A stretch of 40,330 nt of DNA from an uncultured Clostridia bacterium. Its GTDB lineage: Bacteria > Bacillota > Clostridia > Oscillospirales > Ruminococcaceae. Made by a program: the position numbers and the translations under genes. Positions 21,163-29,979 of the stretch are shown here, one piece after another. The notes beneath the pieces are model-generated. The model worked only from the letters and a program-made list of their open reading frames with translations, ran no database searches and had not been told where the DNA came from. Positions within the stretch are counted from its first letter, which is position 1. The number at the start of each line of letters is the position of its first letter. The stretch is taken from positions 1-40,330 of the forward strand of contig CAMWNQ010000002.1 in the NCBI GenBank assembly GCA_947175655.1. The letters are read 5' to 3'.

Positions 21163-21204
21163 CTATTCATTGTATTTACTGTAAACACGAAATCGAATTG
21201 AGAC

Positions 21205-21813
21205 TTATTTATTAAAAGCCATAATTCTTAAAGTTTCTCTGATAAATCCAGCAGTATCAAGATTATCGTCAAGCTTGGCAAGTACAGGCATAACTTCTAC
21301 CTGACTATATCCCAGAACCAGAAGACCTTCAAGCGCTTCTGAACGTGCTGATGACTGAACCGCATTTCCTGAAACTGTATTGCCTGAATCCGAAAAAGTA
21401 AAATCGGAATTGTTAGCAGTAATTTTATCTTTAAGTTCTAGAACTATTCTTTGTGCAGTCTTGCTTCCTATTCCTTTTGTTTTCGTAATCATCTTGCTGT
21501 CACCAGAAGCCACAGCCATAGCAAACTGTTCAGGAGTAAAATCTGAAAGTATTGAAAGTCCTGCCTTTGCGCCAACTCCTGATACTGATGTAAGCATTTT
21601 AAAACAATTAAGTTCCTGTTTCGTAAAAAATCCGAAAAGTTCAACTGCATTTTCGTGGACGCTCATAATTGTATATAATATATTATCTTTTCCGCATTCA
21701 AGATTTGAAAGCGTATTGAGAGTAGTACGGCAGGCATATCCGACACCACCGCATTCTATAACAGCAAAATCTTTTTCTTTTAATGTAATTTTGCCTCTGA
21801 GACTGTAAATCAT
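21205..21813 (-). CDS. ruvA: Holliday junction branch migration protein RuvA
   Basis: MIYSLRGKITLKEKDFAVIECGGVGYACRTT; LTSVSGVGAKAGLSILS; TKGIGSKTAQRIVLELKDK. Confidence 0.95.
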   Translation of the reverse strand: MIYSLRGKITLKEKDFAVIECGGVGYACRTTLNTLSNLECGKDNILYTIMSVHENAVELFGFFTKQELNCFKMLTSVSGVGAKAGLSILSDFTPEQFAMAVASGDSKMITKTKGIGSKTAQRIVLELKDKITANNSDFTFSDSGNTVSGNAVQSSARSEALEGLLVLGYSQVEVMPVLAKLDDNLDTAGFIRETLRIMAFNK

Positions 21814-21851
21814 ACTAAAAAAATCTCCCTAAAATATTTTAATTTATAATA

Positions 21852-22367
21852 TTACAAAAATCTTATCGTATGCCCATGACATATCGCAATAGCAAGAGCA
21901 TCGGCAGCATCATCAGGTTTCGGAATATTTTCAAATTTAAGAATCTGACGTGTCATCTCCATAACCTGACGCTTTTCTGCCTTTCCATAACCTACTACTG
22001 ACATCTTAACCTGAAGAGGAGTATATTCAGCAATAGGTATATTTCTGATTGCAGCCGAAAGCATAACAACACCTCTTGCCTGTGCAACATCTATGGCTGT
22101 TTTCTGATTTGTAGTAAAAAAAAGACGTTCAACAGCTACATAATCAGGTTTAAACTTATCAAAAATAAACTCTATATCTTCGTGGATAATTCTGAGACGC
22201 TGATAAAATTCAGTACCTGCCTCCGTAGTTACTGCACCATATTCAACAGGGGTAAACTCAAAGCCATTATAATCAAGAACACCAAAACCTACTATTGCAT
22301 ATCCAGGGTCAATCCCGAGTATCCTTATATTTTTTTTTATCAAATTTTCAGCAACCTTTAATTTCAA
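21852..22367 (-). CDS. ruvC: Crossover junction endodeoxyribonuclease RuvC (TTG start)
   Basis: RILGIDPGYAIVGFGVLD, VAVERLFFTTNQKTAIDVAQARGVVMLSA, KPDDAADALAIAICH. The 5' codon is TTG; a second TTG at 22343 is also possible. Confidence 0.95.
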   Translation of the reverse strand: MKLKVAENLIKKNIRILGIDPGYAIVGFGVLDYNGFEFTPVEYGAVTTEAGTEFYQRLRIIHEDIEFIFDKFKPDYVAVERLFFTTNQKTAIDVAQARGVVMLSAAIRNIPIAEYTPLQVKMSVVGYGKAEKRQVMEMTRQILKFENIPKPDDAADALAIAICHGHTIRFL

Positions 22368-22573
22368 TTAATATCATATTCACACAAATCAATTTTTTAT
22401 ATCAGACTTTTCATAAAACTGTTCAGTTAACGTACTTTCTTGCTATTCAAAATAAAGAGAAAATAACAAAACAGGTTTGTTGATTGGATTTTCAAAATTG
22501 ATTTTTCTGTATCGTATTACTATTTATTATAACATAACTCTTTTATTAATTGCAATATATTTATATCTTTTTA

Positions 22574-22602
22574 TTGCAATTTTACAAAAAACCTGATAAA
22601 AT
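22574..22602 (+). promoter_or_regulatory. Putative sigma-A promoter for the pheA-metH unit
   Basis: TTGCAA (22574-22579), 17-nt spacer, TAAAAT (22597-22602), about 38 nt upstream of the pheA ATG. Confidence 0.55.
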
Positions 22603-22639
22603 ATATATTATAATTATTATTTGGAAAAGAGGATTTTTT

Positions 22640-23749
22640 ATGGATTTAAATGAACTCCGCAATAATATTGACTGTATTGACAGTCAGATACTTGATTTAT
22701 TTGAAAAACGAATGGAACTCTGTAAAAATGTTGCTATATATAAAAAGGAAAACAATCTTCCTGTTTTTCAGAAAGAGAGAGAATTTAAAATAATAGAGAA
22801 AATAAGAGATAAGACAAGCAATCCCGATTTAAAAGACGGTGCATCTGCACTTTTCACATCAATTATGGATATAAGCAAATATCTCCAGCAACAGGAAATT
22901 ATGAAAGATGAAGAAAATATAAAATTCAAGTCTATTCAAAATCTTGACGATGCTAAAAGGATAGGATGTCAGGGAACTTCCGGAGCAAATTCTGAAACTG
23001 CTGCATTTATGATTTTTAAAGACAAGCCCGTAACATTCTATCAGACTTTTGAAGATGTATTTAAAGCTGTTGAAGATGGCAAAGTAGACTATGGAATTAT
23101 TCCAGTACAAAATTCTACAGCTGGTTCAGTAACTCCAGCATATGACCTTATGAAAAAATACAATTTTCACATAGTGCGTTCTGTATGCGTTGAGATAACA
23201 AACTGTCTTGCAGTAAAAAAAGACATAGATATTAAAGATATAAAAGGCGTATATTCTCATCCTCAGGCACTTTCACAATGTTCCGATTTCCTTGAAAAAA
23301 ATAATCTTAAAGCACAGCAATACGGAAATACTGCTACTGCTGCAAAATTTGTTGCTGAAAGCGATGAAGATTTAGCAGTTATATGTTCAGAAGACTGTGC
23401 AAAAAATTTGGGATTAAAAATTCTTGCATGCGGAATTTCTAACTTTGTTCCCAATTATACACAATTCATATGCATATCAAAGGATTTTAAAGTTTTGCCT
23501 TATGCAGATACCATTTCAGTAATGCTCAATATTCCAAATACTACCGGAAGTCTCTATAGACTTCTTTCAAAATTTTTAACAGGTGGTATGAATCTTGACA
23601 GAATTGAAAGCCGTCCGATAAAAAATGGAAGTTTTGATGTAACATTCTATCTTAATTTCAAGGGAAATATTTATGATAAAAACGTTCAGAATCTTATAAA
23701 AGGGCTGGAAGATGAACTTGAATATTTCAAATTGCTTGGTGCATATTAA
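22640..23749 (+). CDS. pheA: Bifunctional chorismate mutase/prephenate dehydratase (P-protein) with ACT domain
   Basis: CM domain (MDLNELRNNIDCIDSQILDLFEKRMELCKNVAIYKKEN), PDT domain (GCQGTSGANSETAA...GIIPVQNSTAGSV), ACT region (LYRLLSKFLTGGMNLDRIESRPIKNGSFDVTFYLNF). Start set at 22640 with an aaagagg RBS. Confidence 0.93.
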   Translation: MDLNELRNNIDCIDSQILDLFEKRMELCKNVAIYKKENNLPVFQKEREFKIIEKIRDKTSNPDLKDGASALFTSIMDISKYLQQQEIMKDEENIKFKSIQNLDDAKRIGCQGTSGANSETAAFMIFKDKPVTFYQTFEDVFKAVEDGKVDYGIIPVQNSTAGSVTPAYDLMKKYNFHIVRSVCVEITNCLAVKKDIDIKDIKGVYSHPQALSQCSDFLEKNNLKAQQYGNTATAAKFVAESDEDLAVICSEDCAKNLGLKILACGISNFVPNYTQFICISKDFKVLPYADTISVMLNIPNTTGSLYRLLSKFLTGGMNLDRIESRPIKNGSFDVTFYLNFKGNIYDKNVQNLIKGLEDELEYFKLLGAY

Positions 23750-23774
23750 TAAATAAAAGGAAGTTTTTAATAAA

Positions 23775-26135
23775 ATGAAAATTTTAGAAGATAATAAATT
23801 TATATTTTTAGATGGCGGTATGGGTACAATGATACAGGAATCCGGAATAGAAGCCGGTCATACTCCTGAAGTCTTAGGAATTACAAATCCAGATATTATT
23901 ATAAATATACATAAAGCCTATATAGAAAGTGGTTCAGATATTATATATGCAAATACTTTCGGTGCTAACAGATTCAAGCTTGCAGATACTGAATATACAG
24001 TAAAAGAAGTGATTGAAACTGCAATAAAAAATGCAAAAACAGCTTCTGCTCTATCAGATAAAAAAGTTTTTGTTGCACTTGACATCGGCCCTATAGGACA
24101 GCTTCTTGAACCCACTGGAAATCTTACTTTTGAGGAAGCATATGAATGCTATAAGGAACAGGTTATAGCCGGTTCTGATGCTGACCTGATAGTATTTGAA
24201 ACTATGACTGATTTATATGAAGTAAAAGCAGCAGTTCTGGCAGCAAAGGAAAATACAAACAAGCCTGTTTTTGTTACTATGACATTTGAAGAAAATCAGC
24301 GTACATTCACAGGTACAAGCATAGAAAGTATGGCAGTTTTATTACAATCTTTGGAAGTTGATGCAATAGGCGTAAACTGTTCTCTTGGCCCTGATGAACT
24401 TTATCCTATAGTAAAAAAGCTTGCAGAATATACCAATCTTCCACTCATAGTAAAAGCAAATGCTGGACTTCCTGACCCTGTAACAAATCAATTCAAAGTT
24501 ACGCCGGAACAATTTGCTGAAAGTAATTATAAAATTGCAGATTTAGGAGTAAAAATATTCGGTGGTTGCTGTGGAACTTCTCCGGCACATATAAAAGTTC
24601 TTATAAATAAGATAAATCAACATAATTTTGTAGAAAGAGAATATACTCCTCAGGCACGTATATGTTCAGCGGTAAAATGTGTTGAAATAAATCAGCCAAG
24701 AATAATAGGAGAACGTATTAATCCTACAGGAAAAAAATTATTCAAACAGGCATTGCTTGACAATAATATAGATTACATTTTAAATCAGGCTATTGAACAG
24801 GTACAGGCTGGTGCTGATATACTTGATGTCAATGTAGGACTACCTGCAATAGATGAAAAAGCAATGATGATTAGTGCAGTAAAAGCGATACAATCAGTTA
24901 CAGATGTTCCGTTACAGCTTGACTCTACTATTCCTGAAGTTCTTGATGCCGGATTAAGAATTTATAACGGAAAACCTATTGTCAACTCTGTAAACGGTGA
25001 AGATGAATCACTTGAAAAAATTCTTCCTCTTGTAAAGAAATATGGTGCATCAGTAGTAGGACTTACCCTTGATAAAAATGGAATCCCAAAAACATCAGAA
25101 GGACGTTTTGCAATAGCTGAAAAGATATTAAACAAAGCCCTTGAATATGGAATTCCTAAAGAAGATGTATATATAGACTGCCTTACCCTGACAGCATCTG
25201 CTGAACAGGAAGGAGTTATGGAGACCCTTAATGCTCTTAAAAGAGTAAAAGAAGAACTGGGTCTTAAAACAGTGCTGGGAGTATCAAATATATCATTCGG
25301 ACTTCCAAACCGTGAACTTATTACACGTACTTTTCTTACAATGGCACTTCATAATGGACTTGACCTTCCTATTATAAATCCAAATATAGAGTCAATAACA
25401 GGTGCTGTAAGAGCATACAAGCTCTTAAAGGGAATAGACAAAAATTCAGTTGAGTTTATAAATATATACAGTCAGCCTGATAAAAATATGACAGCTGTTC
25501 CATCAGAAAAAAAGAATATGGATATATTTCAGGCTCTTGAAAACGGCATGAAAAATGAAGCTGTAAAAATCACATCAGAACTTTTAAGTAAGAATGATGC
25601 CATGAGTGTTATAAATAATTATCTTGTACCTGCTCTTGATGATGCAGGAAACAAATTTGAAAAAGGAAAAATATTTCTCCCACAGCTTATATTAACTGCT
25701 GGTACTGCTCAGGCTTGTTTTGAAGTAATAAAAGAAAAAATTATTCAGAAGGGTGATAAGCCAATATCAAAAGGAAAAATAGTTCTCGCTACTGTAAAGG
25801 GAGATATACACGATATAGGTAAGAATATAGTAAAAGTTCTTCTTGAAAGCTATGGATATGATGTAATTGATTTAGGAAAAGATGTAGATAAATCTTTGAT
25901 TCTTGAATCTGCTATGAAAAATCATGTAAAACTTGTAGGGCTTTCCGCACTTATGACTACTACTTTAAATGCAATGGAAGAAACAATCGAATTACTCAAC
26001 AGAGAATATCCAGAATGTAAAACAGTAGTTGGCGGAGCAGTTCTTACTCCTGATTATGCTGAAAAAATACATGCTGACTTCTATGCTAAAGATGCAAAGG
26101 AAACTGTTGACATTGCCGGAAGAATTTACAGCTGA
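23775..26135 (+). CDS. metH: Methionine synthase-like protein (Hcy-methyltransferase, pterin-binding and B12-binding modules, no reactivation domain)
   Basis: FLDGGMGTMIQ; GVNCSLGP...GGCCGTSPAHI zinc ligands; IIGERINPTGKKLFK pterin-binding module; KGDIHDIGKNIV B12 DxHxxG motif; ends at 786 aa. Confidence 0.92.
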   Translation: MKILEDNKFIFLDGGMGTMIQESGIEAGHTPEVLGITNPDIIINIHKAYIESGSDIIYANTFGANRFKLADTEYTVKEVIETAIKNAKTASALSDKKVFVALDIGPIGQLLEPTGNLTFEEAYECYKEQVIAGSDADLIVFETMTDLYEVKAAVLAAKENTNKPVFVTMTFEENQRTFTGTSIESMAVLLQSLEVDAIGVNCSLGPDELYPIVKKLAEYTNLPLIVKANAGLPDPVTNQFKVTPEQFAESNYKIADLGVKIFGGCCGTSPAHIKVLINKINQHNFVEREYTPQARICSAVKCVEINQPRIIGERINPTGKKLFKQALLDNNIDYILNQAIEQVQAGADILDVNVGLPAIDEKAMMISAVKAIQSVTDVPLQLDSTIPEVLDAGLRIYNGKPIVNSVNGEDESLEKILPLVKKYGASVVGLTLDKNGIPKTSEGRFAIAEKILNKALEYGIPKEDVYIDCLTLTASAEQEGVMETLNALKRVKEELGLKTVLGVSNISFGLPNRELITRTFLTMALHNGLDLPIINPNIESITGAVRAYKLLKGIDKNSVEFINIYSQPDKNMTAVPSEKKNMDIFQALENGMKNEAVKITSELLSKNDAMSVINNYLVPALDDAGNKFEKGKIFLPQLILTAGTAQACFEVIKEKIIQKGDKPISKGKIVLATVKGDIHDIGKNIVKVLLESYGYDVIDLGKDVDKSLILESAMKNHVKLVGLSALMTTTLNAMEETIELLNREYPECKTVVGGAVLTPDYAEKIHADFYAKDAKETVDIAGRIYS

Positions 26136-26208
26136 TTTTAATCAGATATTATCTTTTAAAAAGGCATTAATATTATAATTAATTTTCACAAAAAAAATTG
26201 TTTTTATA

Positions 26209-26238
26209 TTGACAGTCAAAACATTATATTGCTATAAT
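26209..26238 (+). promoter_or_regulatory. Near-perfect consensus promoter upstream of a decayed lipoprotein gene
   Basis: TTGACA (26209-26214), 18-nt spacer, TATAAT (26233-26238). Confidence 0.65.
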
Positions 26239-26260
26239 ATAAATATAGTAAAAAAATGAG

Positions 26261-27072
26261 GTGATTATTATGAAAAATAATATTATCATAATTTTAACAT
26301 CTCTAATCATTGCTTGCTCCCTTACTGCCTGCGGAAATACTGAACTTGAAAACGTTGCTCCTGTCAACGATATAAATTCATCTGTTTCCGAAAGCGATAC
26401 AGATAATGCAAGGGAAGATAATCAAGAAAACAATGAAATTAAAGATTTTTCAGAACCAGAAATTACTGATTATTCACAAATGGCAGACTTAATAACTTAT
26501 ACTCCTGAAACTCCCGAAGAATTCAAAGATAAAAATGTAATTGAAACTTACTCAAAGTTATGTTATGCTATCTCTATGAATATAGATGATATTGCCGAAG
26601 CAAGCGACGGACTTCTAATAGCAAAAGTTAATGGATTTTCATATACAGCTCTTGGAGATTCTGAATATGGTAAAATACCTTGGACTATAATTCATACAAC
26701 CATTCACAAAAATTTAATATTAAAGCCGGCACGGATATAGATATTTATACATTCGACGGATATGTTTCAATGCGTGATAGTCTTGGCAATATATTATATT
26801 AGACTGGTGGAAAATACGGCGACGAAATCAACAAACCGTCTAAAGAAGAAATCGACAACACTATCTATCACGAAAACACTGATAGCAGTGAACTACCTAT
26901 AATCGGACAAGAATACGCATTTTATGTAACAACAAGAGATGACGACATCTATGAATTAACGGGTGAACAATATAGTATTTTACTTAAATGTGATGATACA
27001 TTTATAAGAAAAAATATAAATAATAATATAGAGACTTACTCCCTTGAAGAACTGAACAGACTTTTAAATTAA
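26261..27072 (+). pseudogene. Lipoprotein gene interrupted by a frameshift and an in-frame TAG
   Basis: Signal peptide and lipobox (MKNNIIIILTSLIIACSLTACGN). The ORF stops at 26740, but the -1 frame from 26713 continues FNIKAGTDIDIYTFDGYVSMRDSLGNILY*TGGKYGDEINKPSKEE...LEELNRLLN to 27072, with one TAG at 26800-26802. Confidence 0.8.
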
Positions 27073-27079
27073 AAATAAA

Positions 27080-27108
27080 GGCGGACTGTTAACAATCCGC
27101 CATTTTTT
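27080..27108. terminator. Bidirectional Rho-independent terminator between convergent units
   Basis: ggcgga...tccgcc hairpin (27080-27101) with T6 at 27103-27108 on the plus strand and a T-rich tract on the minus side. Confidence 0.8.
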
Positions 27109-28033
27109 GTACTCTCTTATATATATTTCCGATTATAAATGCAATAAAATCAGCAAGTATAGAGGACAAACGCATTACAAGAACAAAAAGCATTATTTTT
27201 TCCTCAAAAATACTTCCACACACAAAGAGCATTACTGATTCTCTTATACCAATCCCCCCTGGAGCTCCCGGAGTTACAAAACCGATTATCCAAGCAAACA
27301 TAAATGCCCCGGTAAAAGATATTATTTCTGATGTTCTGGCATCTTTTCCAAAAATTAAGGTGAGTGATATAAAATACATAGATGCTGAAAAAATACCATT
27401 CAGAATATAATAAAGAATACCTTGAAGAAGTTGAAGTCTGTTGCCTCTTTCAAAAGCCTTTGAATATCTTGAAATATATTCTTTTAATTTTTCCTTGAAT
27501 CTGATATAAAGAACCAAAAATAAAACAATAAGTATAACAGTTCCTGAAATTCCTACAATCAAGAAATTTTTTCCGTATTTCCGAATTAAATCTGAAATAG
27601 TTCCCCCAAGTAATATTATGGATATTATTCCGGTTGATATTACACAAAAAAGAATGTCAAAAACAGTTGCACAAGCAACATCTATATGACTTATATGCAT
27701 ATCTGATGCAAGCTTATTTCTTCCGACATACTGAAAAACATTCCCTGGGAGATATTTATATATATTTGAACGTGTATAGACTGGCATTGCTGAAGAAAAA
27801 GGTATTTTCTTCCCTGAAAGTGACTGAGTAAACACAAGCCACGGAAAACATCCAAACATTATCAGTAAAGTCTGAATTATAATACTTATTACAAGTGAAA
27901 ATATTACTTTTCCGGACTTCATCTGATTAAAATCAATATTCATTCCTGCAAATCTCTTTATAAGAAATACAAGTGCAATGATAACTATTAAATTTCCGAC
28001 AACCTTAAGAATCTTTTTCATAAAAATCCTCAC
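27089..28033 (-). CDS. Lysylphosphatidylglycerol synthase TM-region/UPF0104-like flippase-type membrane protein
   Basis: Multi-TM; RSNIYKYLPGNVFQYVGRNKLA and GFVTPGAPGGIGIRESVMLFV motifs. Start possibly at 28021. Confidence 0.8.
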   Translation of the reverse strand: MRIFMKKILKVVGNLIVIIALVFLIKRFAGMNIDFNQMKSGKVIFSLVISIIIQTLLIMFGCFPWLVFTQSLSGKKIPFSSAMPVYTRSNIYKYLPGNVFQYVGRNKLASDMHISHIDVACATVFDILFCVISTGIISIILLGGTISDLIRKYGKNFLIVGISGTVILIVLFLVLYIRFKEKLKEYISRYSKAFERGNRLQLLQGILYYILNGIFSASMYFISLTLIFGKDARTSEIISFTGAFMFAWIIGFVTPGAPGGIGIRESVMLFVCGSIFEEKIMLFVLVMRLSSILADFIAFIIGNIYKRVQKMADC

Positions 28034-28991
28034 TTATCTTCAAAATCAAATCTGCAAGTTTCTGAGGATTTCCCATTTCCACAAAAAATATGTCCTTATC
28101 AGATTCATTGTAAAGTTCATGGGTAGCCTGATTATCTCCAAGAATCATAGGCTTATTCATTGCCCTGTATATATATGCCTTACCCGGAATAGTACGTTTT
28201 GCTTTCATTATATTGCCATCAAAGTGACCGGCAAGACATAAATCAACTCCTGCGATTTTTTCAGCAAGTTTATCTTGTGGAAGCCATTCAATAAATTCTG
28301 TAATCTTTTCACCTTTTTTTATATTGTTTTTACCAAGAGGGCCTATGAATATAAACTTTATATTTTCTTTGTTTTCAAGAATTTCAATTGCATCAAGTAT
28401 AACCTGAACTCCCTGCAAAGGCAGTACACTTCCGAAATAAAGAACAGTAAATTTATTATTTTTAGGCATCTGACGTGGATAATATATATTTTTGTCGGCT
28501 TCAAGATAAAGGACTTTCATTTTATTTCTGGGATATTTAAATTCCTCACAGAAATAAGAGCCGTGAGCTTTTGTATCACATATTGCAAGTTCAGCAGACT
28601 GGAGAGTTATTCTGTCAATGTATTTTATAAATTTTCCTATTAGACTTTGTGGTCTAAACTTTTTTCTGTCAAAACAGAGAGTATCATACATTGATATAAA
28701 GAAATCTTCTATTATGGGTTTTTTTAAAAGCTTATGCTTAAAAACAGGAATTACAAGCTGAGGAGCAAAAGCAATAAAACTCATATCAAAATCATTCATA
28801 TTAACTTTTAAAATCTCCTTATATACATAAATAAGTCTTTTAAAATAGCTTTTCTTTGGAGAGCTTATTATTTTAAGTGCATTTCCATTTTCTTCAAGTA
28901 TTCTTATTTCCTGACATATTCTAAGATAATCAGAATTCTTTGTACTGACAAAAAGTATATTTTTATTTTTTATCTCTGTTATATTCACCAT
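28005..28991 (-). CDS. Glycosyltransferase family 4-like protein
   Basis: GT-B-like C-terminal half: FTVLYFGSVLPLQGVQVILDAIEIL...KFIFIGPLG...AYIYRAMNKPMILGDN. Confidence 0.75.
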   Translation of the reverse strand: MVNITEIKNKNILFVSTKNSDYLRICQEIRILEENGNALKIISSPKKSYFKRLIYVYKEILKVNMNDFDMSFIAFAPQLVIPVFKHKLLKKPIIEDFFISMYDTLCFDRKKFRPQSLIGKFIKYIDRITLQSAELAICDTKAHGSYFCEEFKYPRNKMKVLYLEADKNIYYPRQMPKNNKFTVLYFGSVLPLQGVQVILDAIEILENKENIKFIFIGPLGKNNIKKGEKITEFIEWLPQDKLAEKIAGVDLCLAGHFDGNIMKAKRTIPGKAYIYRAMNKPMILGDNQATHELYNESDKDIFFVEMGNPQKLADLILKISEDFYEKDS

Positions 28992-29937
28992 TATTCACCT
29001 TATCACAGTCTGCTTTTCTTACTCTATATTGTACATCTTCAAGAATTTTTCTGTTTGCAGCAATAGTATCCCCAAGAAGCCCTATTGCGATTGTCTGGAA
29101 TCCCATCATAAGAAGTACAGCCGTAAGTATAAGCGATTGTATATGTCCGCCGCCATCTCCCATAAACATATAAACAAGAAAACGTATTCCAAGAACAAGT
29201 CCGAGAATAAACATTACCGAACCGATTGTACCAAAGAACTTCAAAGGTTTATACATTACAAAAGAACGAGTAATTACAGTAGATGAACGTTTCATATAAC
29301 GCCACATACTTGAAAAGAGCCTTGATGGACGTGTTTCAGGATTTGTTCTTATAGGCACAGAAGTCATAGCTGTTTTATTATGACCTGCCTGTATAATAGT
29401 TTCCAGAGTATAAGTATACTCATTTACAACATTAAGTCTGAGTGCAGCATCACGTGAATAAGCTCTGAATCCGCTTGGAGCGTCTGGAATATCAGTATTT
29501 GAAGCTACTCTAACAACCCAGCTTCCAAGATGCTGAAATTTTTTCTTTTTCCATGAAAAATGCTCTGTTTCATCAATAGGTCTTTCACCAATTACTATAT
29601 CTGCCTTATTTTCAAGAATAGGTCTTACTATTTTTTCAATATCAGCACCACAGTACTGATTATCAGCATCAGTATTTACAATAATATCTGCACCAAGATG
29701 AAGACAGGCATCAATACCTGCCATAAATCCTTTTGCAAGTCCCTTATTCTGTTTGAATGATATTATATGATGAAATCCGAGTTCACGAGCTTTTGCTACA
29801 GTCTTATCTTTACTGCCATCATTTATTATCAAATATTCTATGGTATCTATTCCGTCAATATGCTTTGGAAGGTCATTATAAGCCAGTTCAAGGGTTTTCT
29901 CCTCATTGTAGCATGGTATCTGTATAATAAGTTTCAT
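28963..29937 (-). CDS. Glycosyltransferase family 2 (DPM1/DPMS-like polyprenyl-phosphate glycosyltransferase)
   Basis: MKLIIQIPCYNEEKTLELAYNDLP, IINDGSKDKTV, VNTDADNQYCG, and two C-terminal TM helices. Confidence 0.88.
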   Translation of the reverse strand: MKLIIQIPCYNEEKTLELAYNDLPKHIDGIDTIEYLIINDGSKDKTVAKARELGFHHIISFKQNKGLAKGFMAGIDACLHLGADIIVNTDADNQYCGADIEKIVRPILENKADIVIGERPIDETEHFSWKKKKFQHLGSWVVRVASNTDIPDAPSGFRAYSRDAALRLNVVNEYTYTLETIIQAGHNKTAMTSVPIRTNPETRPSRLFSSMWRYMKRSSTVITRSFVMYKPLKFFGTIGSVMFILGLVLGIRFLVYMFMGDGGGHIQSLILTAVLLMMGFQTIAIGLLGDTIAANRKILEDVQYRVRKADCDKVNNGEYNRDKK

Positions 29938-29979
29938 TTTTTAAAAACTTCCTTTCACGTTATAATTAACAGTTTCATT

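Noticed and set aside
22368-22639. Possible riboswitch or T-box leader upstream of pheA-metH
   Set aside because: No recognisable SAM, cobalamin or T-box consensus by eye; a covariance-model scan would be needed.
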